In this document: positions 24,353-33,926 of the stretch, one piece after another | Layout: every line of letters starts with the position of its first letter | Numbering within the stretch: position 1 is the first letter of the stretch | From: Candidatus Pelagibacter sp. | GTDB lineage: Bacteria; Pseudomonadota; Alphaproteobacteria; Pelagibacterales; Pelagibacteraceae | Reading direction: 5' to 3' | DNA: 64,000 nucleotides | NCBI GenBank assembly: GCA_028101445.1 | Contig: JAOHKR010000002.1 | Span: 45,127 to 109,126 of the forward strand | The notes under the pieces: generated by a model | Told to the model about the DNA's origin: nothing | Seen by the model: only the letters and a program-made list of their open reading frames with translations | The model's database searches: none | Made by a program: the position numbers and the translations under genes

Positions 24353-25620
24353 TGTCTTCAGATATTAGAGCAATTGTTAAAGATAGTTTATTTACTGGCT
24401 TAATTTCATTGGCTTTGTTTGGACCGATCGTTGGTTTGAAAACTTTTTCTAAGGGCGCCGGTTTATTTGTTACACCTCATTGGACGCCTGTAATCTTTTT
24501 AGTATTAGCCTGTACTATTGGACGTTTTTTAATTGGCTTAAACTCACTTAGAAAAAAAGAAATCGGTTTTGTTTCAAAAATTACTTCAAAAGTTTCTTAT
24601 TACTTAGACAACAAAGGCAAACACTTTGCAGTCACAGGAGTGTTGTTTGCTGTTGTATTTCCTTTTTTGCCTTTTACTGATCGTTACATTTTAGATGTAT
24701 CAATAATGATTTTAACCTACATCATGCTTGGCTGGGGTCTAAACATTGTAGTAGGTCTAGCTGGTTTACTTGATCTTGGTTATGTAGCTTTTTATGCAGT
24801 TGGCGCTTACTCTTATGCTTTGATCGCAACTACATTTGGCTGGTCTTTTTGGGTATGTTTACCACTAGCTGGCGTGTTTGCTGCTTTCTTCGGAATTCTT
24901 TTAGGCTTTCCAGTTTTAAGGTTAAGAGGAGACTACTTAGCAATTGTAACATTAGGGTTTGGTGAAATTATAAGAATAATTTTAATTAATTGGTATGAAG
25001 TAACTAATGGACCAGACGGTATTACAGGTATACCAAGACCAACTTTTTTTGGTTTACCTTTTAAAAAGATAGTTGAAGATGGTGAAAATTCTTTTCATAC
25101 TTTTTTTAATCTTGAATACTCTACAATGCACCGGATAATATTTTTATATTATTTAATCCTCATCTTGGCTTTAATAACTAATTATTTCACACTTAAAATT
25201 AGAAAACTTCCAGTAGGCAGAGCTTGGGAAGCTTTAAGAGAAGATGAAATTGCATGTAAATCTTTAGGAGTTAATCCCACAAATACAAAGCTTACTGCTT
25301 TTGCAATTGGCGCAACATTCGGTGGTTTTGCTGGAGCATTCTTTGCAACAAGACAAGCTTTCGTAAGCCCTGAAAGTTTTACTTTTATAGAGTCTGCAAT
25401 AATAGTTGCTATTGTAGTGCTTGGAGGAATGGGTTCACAAACCGGTGTAGTTTTAGCATCTATTTTCTTAATAGGGATAACAGAAATGTTTAGAGACTTA
25501 GAACAATATAGAATGATTGCCTTTGGTGGAGCCATGGTTTTAATTATGGTGTTTAAGCCGAAAGGAATTTTAGCAAATAGAAAACCTACAATTACTTTAA
25601 GGGAACATAATTCTAAATGA
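24352..25620 (+). CDS. livM: Second branched-chain amino acid ABC transporter permease, LivM
   Basis: A 422-aa permease. An N-terminal region of about 110 residues with extra helices (LivHM/DUF3382-type extension) precedes the core LivM domain starting RYILDVSIMILTYIMLGWGLNIVVGLAGLLDLGYVAFYAVGAY. The motifs LRLRGDYLAIVTLGFGEIIRI, GRAWEALREDEIACKSLGVN and VLGGMGSQTG are canonical. Together with LivH it forms the membrane channel. Overlaps livG by 4 bases. Confidence 0.95.
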   Translation: MSSDIRAIVKDSLFTGLISLALFGPIVGLKTFSKGAGLFVTPHWTPVIFLVLACTIGRFLIGLNSLRKKEIGFVSKITSKVSYYLDNKGKHFAVTGVLFAVVFPFLPFTDRYILDVSIMILTYIMLGWGLNIVVGLAGLLDLGYVAFYAVGAYSYALIATTFGWSFWVCLPLAGVFAAFFGILLGFPVLRLRGDYLAIVTLGFGEIIRIILINWYEVTNGPDGITGIPRPTFFGLPFKKIVEDGENSFHTFFNLEYSTMHRIIFLYYLILILALITNYFTLKIRKLPVGRAWEALREDEIACKSLGVNPTNTKLTAFAIGATFGGFAGAFFATRQAFVSPESFTFIESAIIVAIVVLGGMGSQTGVVLASIFLIGITEMFRDLEQYRMIAFGGAMVLIMVFKPKGILANRKPTITLREHNSK

Positions 25621-26411
25621 GCAAAACATTATTAAACGTAGAGAACTTAACAATGAAATTTGGTGGCTTAACAGCTATTGACGATCTTTCATTTTCTGCA
25701 AACAATAATGAAATTACATCAATCATTGGTCCTAATGGTGCTGGAAAAACTACAGTATTTAATTGCTTAACTGGTTTTTATAAACCTACCGAAGGACAAA
25801 TGTTTTTAAATAGAGAAGATAAAACAGTTAATTTAAATAAATTTTCTGATTATAAAATTGCCCACAAAGCAAAAGTAGCCAGAACCTTTCAAAATATAAG
25901 ACTGTTTCCAGTTATGTCCGTGTTAGAAAATTTACTTGTTGCTCAACACAATGAACTCATGGTTGCTTCAGGATATTCTGTTTTTGGAATACTAAACTTA
26001 AAAAGATACAAAGATAAAGAAAGAGAAGCTGTAGAAAAAGCTAAATATTGGCTAGATATAATTGGGTTAACTAATAGAGCTGATGATAATGCAGGCGATT
26101 TACCTTACGGGGATCAGAGAAAATTGGAAATTGTAAGAGCTATGTGTATTAATCCAAAACTTTTATGTTTAGACGAACCTGCTGCAGGACTTAATCCAAA
26201 AGAATCTTCAGAATTAAATAAGCTTTTAGAGTTTATTAAAAAAGATAAAAAAACAGGAATATTATTAATTGAACACGATATGAGTGTTGTTATGGGAATA
26301 TCAGACCGTGTTGTTGTGCTTAATTATGGAAAAAAGATTTTTCAAGGAACGCCAGTGGAAACAAGAAAAAGTAAAGAAGTAATAGAAGCTTATTTAGGGG
26401 TTGATGAATAA
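25617..26411 (+). CDS. livG: Second branched-chain amino acid ABC transporter ATPase, LivG
   Basis: ABC ATPase of 264 aa: LTMKFGGLTAIDDLSF, Walker A GPNGAGKTT, ARTFQNIRLFPVMSVLENLLVAQH, signature LPYGDQRKLEIVRAM, Walker B LLCLDEPAAGLNP, and the H-loop in LLIEHDMSVVMGISDRVVVLNYG. All are LivG hallmarks. Overlaps livM by 4 bases and livF by one. Confidence 0.96.
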   Translation: MSKTLLNVENLTMKFGGLTAIDDLSFSANNNEITSIIGPNGAGKTTVFNCLTGFYKPTEGQMFLNREDKTVNLNKFSDYKIAHKAKVARTFQNIRLFPVMSVLENLLVAQHNELMVASGYSVFGILNLKRYKDKEREAVEKAKYWLDIIGLTNRADDNAGDLPYGDQRKLEIVRAMCINPKLLCLDEPAAGLNPKESSELNKLLEFIKKDKKTGILLIEHDMSVVMGISDRVVVLNYGKKIFQGTPVETRKSKEVIEAYLGVDE

Positions 26412-27124
26412 TGTTAAAAATTTCGAATGTTGAAACTTTTTATGGAAAAATACAAGCATTAAGAGGTGTAGATATAGACGTTAACTCAGGTGAGATCGTT
26501 TCATTAATAGGATCAAATGGTGCTGGGAAATCAACTCTACTCATGACCATAAGCGGAGTTAATAAAGCAAGAACTGGAGAAATAGTTTTTGAAGGTAAAA
26601 ATATTGAAAAATATGAGGCTCATGACATTGTAGATTTAGGAATAGCTCAAGTTCCAGAAGGAAGAAGAATATTTTCAAGATTGACTGTAGAAGAAAATTT
26701 AAGGCTAGGAGCTCACGCTAATGAAAAAGGCAAACACTTCAATACCGATGTAAAAGAAGTTTATGATTTATTTCCTGTTTTAAATGACAGAAAATCTCAA
26801 AGAGGAGGAACTTTATCAGGTGGAGAACAGCAGATGTTAGCTATAGGAAGAGCTTTAATGAACAGGCCTAAAGTCCTTTTATTAGACGAACCCTCTTTAG
26901 GAATAGCACCAAAATTAGTTAACCAAATATTTTTAGCCATCAAAAATATTAATAAAGAAAAGAAAGTAACAATATTCTTAGTTGAACAAAATGCCAAAAA
27001 AGCTTTAGAACTTGCAGATCGTGCTTACGTGTTAGTTAATGGTAAAGTTACTATCAAAGGAACAGGTCAAGAATTGTTAAAAAATCAAGATATACAAGCA
27101 GCATACTTAGAGGGTGGAGCTTAA
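26411..27124 (+). CDS. livF: Second branched-chain amino acid ABC transporter ATPase, LivF
   Basis: ABC ATPase of 237 aa, normal LivF length: VETFYGKIQALRGVDI, Walker A GSNGAGKST, AQVPEGRRIFSRLTVEENLRLGA, signature LSGGEQQMLAIGRAL, Walker B VLLLDEPSLGIAPKLV and FLVEQNAKKALELADRAYVL. Last membrane-complex gene before the binding protein, which follows after 98 bases with its own promoter-like sequence. Confidence 0.96.
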   Translation: MLKISNVETFYGKIQALRGVDIDVNSGEIVSLIGSNGAGKSTLLMTISGVNKARTGEIVFEGKNIEKYEAHDIVDLGIAQVPEGRRIFSRLTVEENLRLGAHANEKGKHFNTDVKEVYDLFPVLNDRKSQRGGTLSGGEQQMLAIGRALMNRPKVLLLDEPSLGIAPKLVNQIFLAIKNINKEKKVTIFLVEQNAKKALELADRAYVLVNGKVTIKGTGQELLKNQDIQAAYLEGGA

Positions 27125-27138
27125 AATCAAGCTCAATA

Positions 27139-27222
27139 TTGGCGAATTAACCCATTTACAATTAAATACTAGAAGTGTTTAATAAGACATTAATTAATTA
27201 ATAATCAATAAAGGAAAATCAT
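27139..27222 (+). promoter_or_regulatory. Promoter-like element and AT-rich leader of the second binding-protein gene
   Basis: TTGGCG (27139-27144), 17-base spacer and TTAAAT (27162-27167), the same -10 as before the binding-protein gene at 3591. The leader then shows TTAATTAATTAATAATCA and AAAGGAAAATC before the ATG at 27223. It would let the binding protein be expressed beyond read-through from livF. Confidence 0.45.
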
Positions 27223-28326
27223 ATGTTTAAAAATTTAAAAAAATCAATCTCATTGATTGCTGCTTTTTTAATGCTTGGATCTTTATCAGTAAAAGCTGAC
27301 ATAACAGTTGCTTCTGCTGGACCAATGAGTGGTCAATATGCTTCTTTCGGACAACAGCTTAAAGCTGGTGCTGAGATGTGGCTTAAAGATGTAAATGCAA
27401 AAGGTGGTATCAACGGAGAAAAAGTAAAATTAGAAATCGGAGATGATGCTTGCGATCCTAAACAAGCCGTAGCTGTTGCAAATAAATTTGCTGGTCAAGG
27501 TGTTGCTTATGTAGCTGGTCACTTCTGTTCAGGTTCTTCAATTCCTGCTTCAAAAGTTTACACTGAAGAAGGTATTATCCAAGTTTCGCCTGCTTCAACA
27601 AACCCAGCGTTCACTGATAAAGGTGGACCGAATGTATTCAGAGTTTGTGGAAGAGATGACCAACAAGGTGAAGTTGCTGGAGCATTTCTTGCTAAAGAAT
27701 ATGCTGGAAAAAAAGTTGCAATTATTCATGACAAAACTGCTTACGGAAAAGGTTTAGCAGACGCTACAAGAAAGAACATGAAAAAAGCAGGTCTTAAAGC
27801 AACTATGTACGAAGCTATCACCGCTGGTGAAAAAGATTACTCTGCTTTAGTATCTAAACTTAAATCTAATAACATTGAAGCTGTTTACTTAGGAGGTTAC
27901 CATACAGAAGCTGGTTTGATCGTAAGACAAATGAGAGATCAAGGTATGAGCACTAAATTAATAAGTGGAGATGCATTAGTAACAGCTGAATATTGGGATA
28001 TTACTGGAAACGCAGGTGAAGGTACATTAATGACTTTCTCTCCAGATCCAAGAAACAATCCTGAAGCTGCACCATTAGTTAAAAAGTTTAAAGCTGCTGG
28101 TATTGAGCCAGAAGGTTACGTGCTTTATTCTTATGCTGCACTTCAAGTATTCGAACAAGCTGCTACGCAAGCAGGTTCAACTGACTACAAAAAAGTTTTG
28201 AAAGTTATGAAAAAAGGCAAATTCAAAACTGTACTTGGTGAGTTATCTTTTGATAAAAAAGGTGACGTAAGTTTACCAGGTTATGTATTCTACGAATGGA
28301 GCAAGGGAAATTACAAACAACTGTAA
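27223..28326 (+). CDS. livJ: Branched-chain amino acid ABC transporter substrate-binding protein
   Basis: Periplasmic protein of 367 aa, usual LivJ/LivK length. The signal peptide covers about residues 1-25 (ending SVKA-D). The mature protein opens ITVASAGPMSGQYASFGQQLKAGAEMW, followed by GDDACDPKQAVAVANKF with the family's conserved disulfide cysteine, the second cysteine in GHFCSGSSIPAS, the SPASTNP ligand loop and FRVCGRDDQQG. These closely match E. coli LivJ/LivK, so a branched-chain amino acid ligand is well supported. Last gene of the livHMGFJ unit; a strong terminator follows. Confidence 0.95.
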   Translation: MFKNLKKSISLIAAFLMLGSLSVKADITVASAGPMSGQYASFGQQLKAGAEMWLKDVNAKGGINGEKVKLEIGDDACDPKQAVAVANKFAGQGVAYVAGHFCSGSSIPASKVYTEEGIIQVSPASTNPAFTDKGGPNVFRVCGRDDQQGEVAGAFLAKEYAGKKVAIIHDKTAYGKGLADATRKNMKKAGLKATMYEAITAGEKDYSALVSKLKSNNIEAVYLGGYHTEAGLIVRQMRDQGMSTKLISGDALVTAEYWDITGNAGEGTLMTFSPDPRNNPEAAPLVKKFKAAGIEPEGYVLYSYAALQVFEQAATQAGSTDYKKVLKVMKKGKFKTVLGELSFDKKGDVSLPGYVFYEWSKGNYKQL

Positions 28327-28346
28327 TTACATTGCTTAATTAATTC

Positions 28347-28372
28347 AAAAGGGGGCTTAGGCCCCCTTTTTT
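28347..28372 (+). terminator. Rho-independent terminator of the second Liv operon
   Basis: A perfect 10-bp stem AAAAGGGGGC / GCCCCCTTTT with a TTAG loop and a T-rich tail. The downstream csaA start is 20 bases away. Confidence 0.92.
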
Positions 28373-28391
28373 ATTTATAGAAAGGAAAGAT

Positions 28392-28727
28392 ATGGAAATT
28401 ACTTATGATGATTTTAAAAAAGTACAAATTAAAGTAGGAACTGTTTTAGAAGTAAAGAAAAATGAAAAAGCAAGAAAACCATCTCTGGTAGTTAAAGTTG
28501 ATTTTGGTAAAGAGATTGGTGTTAAACAATCTTCAGCTCAAATAACGCATTTTTATAATGAAGAAAATTTAATAGGAAAACAAGTTATCGGAGTTTGCAA
28601 TTTTCCAACAAAAAATATTGCAGGTGTTACATCAGAAGTTCTAGTTCTTGGTGCTATTGAAAAAGACGGAAAAGTTGTCTTAGTTCACCCATCTCAAAAA
28701 ACTGAAAATGGTTTAGACATAGCTTAA
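28392..28727 (+). CDS. csaA: CsaA-like tRNA-binding protein
   Basis: A 111-aa single-domain OB-fold protein of the tRNA-binding (MetRS C-terminal/Trbp111) family. It begins ITYDDFKKVQIKVGTVLEV, followed by KPSLVVKVDFGKEIGVKQSSAQITHFY and the hallmark GKQVIGVCNFPTKNIAGVTSEVLVLGA. CsaA dimers have chaperone-like and tRNA-binding properties; the cellular role is not established. GAAAGGAAAGA precedes the ATG. Its stop overlaps the next start by one base. Confidence 0.93.
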   Translation: MEITYDDFKKVQIKVGTVLEVKKNEKARKPSLVVKVDFGKEIGVKQSSAQITHFYNEENLIGKQVIGVCNFPTKNIAGVTSEVLVLGAIEKDGKVVLVHPSQKTENGLDIA

Positions 28728-29164
28728 TGAGTAATAAAAATTTTCACTGGAGTTGTAAGCACACTTGGTCGCGAAGCGCTAAAAATACCTCGTGGTGTTT
28801 ATTAGGTTGCTCAATTGGTGATTTTGGAACTATTTTGTTTTTCCAATTAACTCAAATTCCATTTCCTGTTTTGGCTATTATGACTTTAGCTATAATTAAC
28901 GGAATTATTACGAGTATTATTTTAGAAACCATCATACTTCTTAAGCAAAATTTTAGTTTTAAAAATGCATTTAAAACTGCTGTAGGCATGAGCTTAATCT
29001 CGATGATTAGTATGGAAGCTGCAATGAATTTAACTGATTATCTTTTAACTGGGGGGGCAATGCTTACTTGGTGGGTCATGCCAATAATGTTAGCAGTAGG
29101 ATTTGTGACACCTTGGCCATATAATTACTGGAGACTTAAAAAATTTAATCAAGCTTGTCATTAA
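28727..29164 (+). CDS. DUF4396 domain-containing membrane protein
   Basis: A 145-aa protein. A short N-terminal stretch with Cys and His residues (NFHWSCKHTWSR then AKNTSWCLLGCSIGDFGTILFF) leads into about four membrane helices. The CLLGCSIGDFG segment, the AVGMSLISMISMEAAMN helix and the MLAVGFVTPWPYNYWRLKKF end match the DUF4396 pattern. The conserved Cys, His and Met residues would suit metal binding, but the family is uncharacterised. Coupled to csaA by a TAATG overlap. Confidence 0.8.
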   Translation: MSNKNFHWSCKHTWSRSAKNTSWCLLGCSIGDFGTILFFQLTQIPFPVLAIMTLAIINGIITSIILETIILLKQNFSFKNAFKTAVGMSLISMISMEAAMNLTDYLLTGGAMLTWWVMPIMLAVGFVTPWPYNYWRLKKFNQACH

Positions 29165-29168
29165 GCTG

Positions 29169-29696
29169 TTAAAGCATTTTTTTTATTATTTTATCTTTGA
29201 ACAAAATATGATGAGCAATTACTGCAAGTATATGAAGCGTTACTAGCGCTATGAGTAGATAATTTGCGTAGATATGGACTTCGTAATAAGTATCAGCTAA
29301 CTGAAAATTATCTTTTTCAAATCCATATTTGAAAAGTAAAAAATTAAGTGTTTCGCCCATATAAAGTTTTTTAAGTGCTCCCGATATAGTTATGGCAAAT
29401 ATACTGACATAGAGTAAAAAATGATTTGTCTTTGCTATGAAATTTTGACCTCTAAAAAAATTATGCCCAGATTTAGGGCTGGGGTTAAATAATTTCCAAA
29501 TCAGTCTTAGTAAAACAAGGTAAAATATACTTATTCCTATTAGAATATGGGTATTCTCAAGATCTATTCTTCGGTCAGAAAACTCAAGTCCAACAAGGTA
29601 AAAACCAAATGGAATTTGAATTATTAGTGCAATAAATGTGACCCAATGGAACAATTTTGCTAGTAGACCGTAAGTATCAGAAGTGTTAAAAATCAT
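29169..29696 (-). CDS. Cytochrome b561 family protein
   Basis: A 175-aa membrane protein with four helices and histidines for two b-type haems: LFHWVTFIALIIQIPFGFYL near residues 16-35 (first His), NTHILIGISIFYLVLLRLIWK, and YEVHIYANYLLIALVTLHILAVIAHH at the end. This is the bacterial cytochrome b561 (CybB) layout, transferring electrons between quinol and a periplasmic acceptor. It is divergent from the DUF411 and cytochrome c genes, suggesting a shared redox role. Confidence 0.9.
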   Translation of the reverse strand: MIFNTSDTYGLLAKLFHWVTFIALIIQIPFGFYLVGLEFSDRRIDLENTHILIGISIFYLVLLRLIWKLFNPSPKSGHNFFRGQNFIAKTNHFLLYVSIFAITISGALKKLYMGETLNFLLFKYGFEKDNFQLADTYYEVHIYANYLLIALVTLHILAVIAHHILFKDKIIKKML

Positions 29697-29714
29697 GCTT
29701 AATTATATCATAGT

Positions 29715-30200
29715 ATGAATTTTAAAAATAAATATTTTAAATTATCCGCATTAGCAGTTCTATCCATATCATTTTTTTTAATTTTTAATTTTGCAACTAA
29801 TAAACAAGATGCTTTGGCTTTAACAAAAGCTGATAAACAAAAAATAGAAGTTTTTAAAACTCCATCTTGTGGATGTTGTTATGGATATGTTTTATTTCTA
29901 GAGGAAGAAAAGTTTGCAGTTAAGCAAACAGATATGAGAAGTCTTCACACTGTTAAGAAAAAATATAATATTCCATTAGAAATGCAGTCGTGTCACACAT
30001 CTATTTTAGGAAAATATTTTATTGAAGGTCATGTACCACTTGAAGCAATTAATAAATTGCTAAAAGAACAGCCCGACATTGATGGCATAGCCTTACCTGG
30101 AATGCCTATTGGGACACCGGGAATGCCAGGAGAAAAAGAAGAACCTTTTATTATTTACCAACTTGTTGACGGAAAATCTTCTGTTTTCATGACCATTTAA
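29715..30200 (+). CDS. DUF411 (putative copper-binding) secreted protein
   Basis: A 161-aa protein with an N-terminal signal/anchor helix (about residues 8-32). The DUF411 domain follows: VFKTPSCGCCYGYVLFLEEE with a CGCC motif, later SCHTSILGKYFIEGHVPLEAI, and the end ALPGMPIGTPGMPG. The Cys, His and Met-rich motifs suggest thioredoxin-like metal binding; members are linked to copper or silver handling. Known family, function inferred. 18 bases from the divergent cytochrome b561 start. Confidence 0.9.
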   Translation: MNFKNKYFKLSALAVLSISFFLIFNFATNKQDALALTKADKQKIEVFKTPSCGCCYGYVLFLEEEKFAVKQTDMRSLHTVKKKYNIPLEMQSCHTSILGKYFIEGHVPLEAINKLLKEQPDIDGIALPGMPIGTPGMPGEKEEPFIIYQLVDGKSSVFMTI

Positions 30201-30215
30201 TAATTCAGATAAACC

Positions 30216-30656
30216 ATGAAATTTAAAAAAATATTTATTTTATTTATCTTAATAAGCTTTTCTCATTCATCTTACGCAAGTCAAAGTGTAGAAGAAATTA
30301 TTAAAGGAAGAAAAGCTATGTTTAGTGAAAATTATCAAAATGGAAAAAAAATTTCTATTTTACTTAAATCAAAGAAAATTGAAGAAGCAAAACCATTAAT
30401 GAAAAAAATGTCTGATAATTATAAGAAGTTATTAGATTACTTTCCTGAAAACTCAAAAGAAGGATTTAAAACAGAAGCCCTCCCAAGTATTTGGGAAAAT
30501 AAAGATGAGTTTAATGCTTTAATGCAAAAAGCATCTGATGATATGATCAAGCTTGCAAAAGCAATTGATACAGCAGAAGATCTAAGAGCTGTTCAAAAAG
30601 ATTTAATGTGGAACAATTGTTCAGCTTGTCATAATAGGTTTAGAGCAGAACATTAA
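30216..30656 (+). CDS. Cytochrome c' / c556 family protein
   Basis: A 146-aa periplasmic cytochrome. Signal peptide about residues 1-21 (ending SYAS). The mature protein is a four-helix bundle: EEIIKGRKAMFSENYQNGKKI contains the early helix with the potential axial Met, and the haem-binding CSACHNRFR lies at the very C-terminus, as in cytochromes c' and c556. It carries electrons or binds small gases. It is followed by the LysE gene with no spacer (stop then ATG). Confidence 0.9.
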   Translation: MKFKKIFILFILISFSHSSYASQSVEEIIKGRKAMFSENYQNGKKISILLKSKKIEEAKPLMKKMSDNYKKLLDYFPENSKEGFKTEALPSIWENKDEFNALMQKASDDMIKLAKAIDTAEDLRAVQKDLMWNNCSACHNRFRAEH

Positions 30657-31250
30657 ATGTTATCACAATTAGCTCCCATGGTTTTATTTGGGATCGCAAC
30701 AGCTTTTTCACCCGGCCCAAATAATATTATGACATCGTATACAGCTTTTAATTTTGGTGTCAGGAAAGCTATACCTACTATGTTAGGGGTTATTTTGGGA
30801 TGGACACTTCTGATTATTTTACTTCAACTTGGATCTGTCTCAATATTTCAAAAATATCAGTTCATTCAAGCAATCATTAAAGTTTTAGGATCAATTTACC
30901 TTTTATATATGGCTTACAAACTTTCGTTTGGAGGTCAAAGCAAAGATAAAAAGTTAGATCCAAAACCTGTTACTTTTATAAACACATTTTTTTTTCAATT
31001 CGTAAATCCTAAAAGTATTATTGTTGGTCTTACCTCAATATCTTTGTTTGTTGATATGGAAAATAATTATCTAAGAGACTCAATTATCTTAACTACTCTA
31101 TGGTTTTTAATGGCAGTAGGTAGTCAGACAGGTTGGTGTTTAATGGGTAAATACATGAGAAAATTCGCCACAAGTGATAAATTTATTAAGAATTTTAATT
31201 ACTCGATGTCTTTTTTGCTTATAGTTTGCGTAATTTTGTTCTATGTATAG
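30657..31250 (+). CDS. LysE family amino acid exporter
   Basis: A 197-aa membrane protein with six hydrophobic segments and the canonical LysE/RhtB start FGIATAFSPGPNNIMTSYTAFNFGVRKAIPTMLGVILGW, including the SPGPNN motif. The FINTFFFQFVNPKSIIVGLT segment matches the family's Q-x-x-N-P-K. It exports an amino acid; substrate unknown. Unlike the copy at 2899 it keeps the PGPN motif. Abuts the cytochrome gene and acnA (3 bases). Confidence 0.9.
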   Translation: MLSQLAPMVLFGIATAFSPGPNNIMTSYTAFNFGVRKAIPTMLGVILGWTLLIILLQLGSVSIFQKYQFIQAIIKVLGSIYLLYMAYKLSFGGQSKDKKLDPKPVTFINTFFFQFVNPKSIIVGLTSISLFVDMENNYLRDSIILTTLWFLMAVGSQTGWCLMGKYMRKFATSDKFIKNFNYSMSFLLIVCVILFYV

Positions 31251-31253
31251 CGC

Positions 31254-33926
31254 ATGAAATTTAACAGTAAAAATTCTTTTAACTCATTAGATTCTATCAA
31301 CTCATCAGGTAAAGATTATAAAATTTTTAATTTAAAAGCTGCAGAAAAAAATGGTTTAGAAGGGGTTTCTAAACTACCAAAATCACTTAAAGTATTACTA
31401 GAAAATCTTCTTAGATACGAGGATGACGTTACAGTAGATAAAAAACAAATATTAGCTTTAAAAGAATGGCTTAAAAATAAAAAATCAAATACAGAAATTG
31501 CTTACAGACCTGCAAGAACTTTATTACAAGATTATACGGGGATTCCGGCAATCGCAGATCTAGCGGCAATGAGAGATGCTGTTAAAGAAAAAAACAAAGA
31601 TCCAAAACAAATTAATCCATTATCTACAGTAGATTTAGTAATAGATCACTCAGTCATGGTTGATGAATACGCATCTGGTAAATCATTTGATCAAAACGTT
31701 GAAAAAGAATTTTCTAGAAATGGAGAGAGATACGCATTTCTTAAATGGGGTCAAAAAGCTTTTGATAATTTTAGAGTTGTTCCTCCAGGAACAGGTATTT
31801 GTCATCAAGTAAATCTAGAATATTTAGCTAAAGTAGTTTGGTCATCAAAAAGTGGTGACGATCTTTATGCCTATCCAGATACATTGGTAGGAACAGACAG
31901 TCATACGACAATGGTAAATGGACTATCAGTTTTAGGATGGGGTGTTGGCGGAATAGAAGCAGAAGCAGCTATGTTAGGTCAGCCTATCTCAATGTTAATT
32001 CCGGAAGTTATTGGAGTGGAGATTAAAGGAAAACTTCTTGAAGGATTAACAGCTACAGACTTAGTGTTAGCCATTGTTGAGATGCTAAGAAAAAAAGGTG
32101 TGGTTGGAAAATTTGTGGAATTTTATGGAGAAGGTTTAAAAAATCTTACGTTAGCTGATAGAGCCACCATAGCAAACATGGCACCTGAGTATGGTGCAAC
32201 GTGTGGTTTTTTTCCTGTAGATGAAGAGACTTTAAAATATCTAAAACTTTCTGGAAGAGATAAAGAAACGATTGAACTTGTGGAAAAATATTCAAAAGCA
32301 CAAGGCCTATGGGCAAGTGAAGGCATGGAGTTCACTGATACTTTATCTTTAGATATTAGCACCGTAGTTCCAAGTATATCTGGTCCTAAACGACCTCAAG
32401 ATAAAGTTTTACTAACAGAGTCTTCTACTGGCTTTGCTAAAGTTTATAAAGAAAACACTAAGAGAGAAAAACCTATTCAAGCAGAAGTTGCTGGAGCTGA
32501 TTTTAAAATCACTGATGGAGATATAGTGATAGCAGCTATTACCTCTTGCACTAATACCTCAAATCCAAGTGTAATGATTGGGGCAGGATTACTTGCAAAG
32601 AAAGCTATAGAGAGAGGTTTAAAAATTAAACCGTGGGTAAAAACTTCTTTGGCTCCAGGATCTAAAGTAGTTACAGATTATTTAGAAAAAGCAGGTTTAA
32701 ATAAATATTTAGATGAACTTGGATTTAATCTAGTTGGGTATGGCTGCACGACATGTATTGGAAATTCAGGTCCATTAAATAAAAATATTTCTGATGCGAT
32801 ACACAAAGAAAATTTATATGCAGTTTCTGTTTTATCAGGAAATAGAAATTTTGAAGGAAGAATAAGTCCAGATGTAAAAGCTAATTATCTTGCTTCACCA
32901 CCGCTTGTAGTTGCTTTTGCTTTAGCTGGTAATATGAATTTTGATATGTACAAAAGTTCTCTTGGAATGGATAAAGAAGGTAAAGACGTCTTTTTAAAAG
33001 ATATTTGGCCAAGTAATAAAGAGATTGAAGACATAATGTTAAAATCAATTAACGCAGAAATGTTCATTAATCGTTATTCAAATGTTTCAGAGGGACCTAA
33101 AGAATGGAGCGCTATTAAAACAGTTGATAGTAGTATTTATAACTGGGAAGATAACTCTACATACGTCAAAAGACCTCCTTTCTTTGATGATTTACCAGAC
33201 CAGCCAGAAGGATTTAAACCAATTAATGATGCACGATTATTACTTTTACTAGCTGACTCAGTTACTACAGATCATATCTCTCCAGCTGGTAATATAAAAA
33301 AAGATAGTCCTACAGGAGATTATTTTATGAAAAATCAAGTTCAACAAAAAGACTTCAATTCATATGGAGCAAGAAGAGGAAACCATGAAGTCATGATGAG
33401 AGGCACATTTGGAAATATTAAAATTAGAAATGAAATGGCACCAGGCACTGAAGGTGGATTTACTACGTTACAACCTGATGGAAAAGTTATGAGCGTTTAT
33501 GATGCAGCTGTTGAGTATAAAAAAAGAGGAAATGATTTAGTTGTTATGGCTGGAAAAGAATACGGCACCGGTTCTTCAAGAGACTGGGCCGCAAAAGGCA
33601 CTAAACTTTTAGGAATAAAAGCTGTCATAGCGGAAAGCTTTGAAAGAATTCATAGATCAAATTTAATAGGAATGGGTGTTTTACCTTTACAGTTTAAAGA
33701 AGGCTTTAATAGAAAAAAGTTAAACATTACAGGTGAAGAATTAATCACCATTGTTGATATAGATAAAGGTATTAAGCCAAGAGATGAAGTGTCTTGTGAA
33801 ATAAAGTATAAAGATGGAACAAGTAAAACTATTAAAGTTCTTTGTCGAATAGATACTCAAAATGAAGTGGAATATTATAAAAATGGTGGGATACTTCAGT
33901 ATGTATTACGAAATATGTTAAATTAA
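31254..33926 (+). CDS. acnA: Aconitate hydratase A
   Basis: An 890-aa [4Fe-4S] enzyme interconverting citrate and isocitrate in the TCA cycle. The cluster cysteines are in the CTNTSNPS motif (Cys432) and [12 protein letters not shown] (Cys498 and Cys501). Other hallmarks are [60 protein letters not shown] and the swivel-domain [14 protein letters not shown]. Length and order are normal for AcnA/IRP-type enzymes. Its stop overlaps the prpD start by one base (TAATG). Confidence 0.97.
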   Translation: MKFNSKNSFNSLDSINSSGKDYKIFNLKAAEKNGLEGVSKLPKSLKVLLENLLRYEDDVTVDKKQILALKEWLKNKKSNTEIAYRPARTLLQDYTGIPAIADLAAMRDAVKEKNKDPKQINPLSTVDLVIDHSVMVDEYASGKSFDQNVEKEFSRNGERYAFLKWGQKAFDNFRVVPPGTGICHQVNLEYLAKVVWSSKSGDDLYAYPDTLVGTDSHTTMVNGLSVLGWGVGGIEAEAAMLGQPISMLIPEVIGVEIKGKLLEGLTATDLVLAIVEMLRKKGVVGKFVEFYGEGLKNLTLADRATIANMAPEYGATCGFFPVDEETLKYLKLSGRDKETIELVEKYSKAQGLWASEGMEFTDTLSLDISTVVPSISGPKRPQDKVLLTESSTGFAKVYKENTKREKPIQAEVAGADFKITDGDIVIAAITSCTNTSNPSVMIGAGLLAKKAIERGLKIKPWVKTSLAPGSKVVTDYLEKAGLNKYLDELGFNLVGYGCTTCIGNSGPLNKNISDAIHKENLYAVSVLSGNRNFEGRISPDVKANYLASPPLVVAFALAGNMNFDMYKSSLGMDKEGKDVFLKDIWPSNKEIEDIMLKSINAEMFINRYSNVSEGPKEWSAIKTVDSSIYNWEDNSTYVKRPPFFDDLPDQPEGFKPINDARLLLLLADSVTTDHISPAGNIKKDSPTGDYFMKNQVQQKDFNSYGARRGNHEVMMRGTFGNIKIRNEMAPGTEGGFTTLQPDGKVMSVYDAAVEYKKRGNDLVVMAGKEYGTGSSRDWAAKGTKLLGIKAVIAESFERIHRSNLIGMGVLPLQFKEGFNRKKLNITGEELITIVDIDKGIKPRDEVSCEIKYKDGTSKTIKVLCRIDTQNEVEYYKNGGILQYVLRNMLN

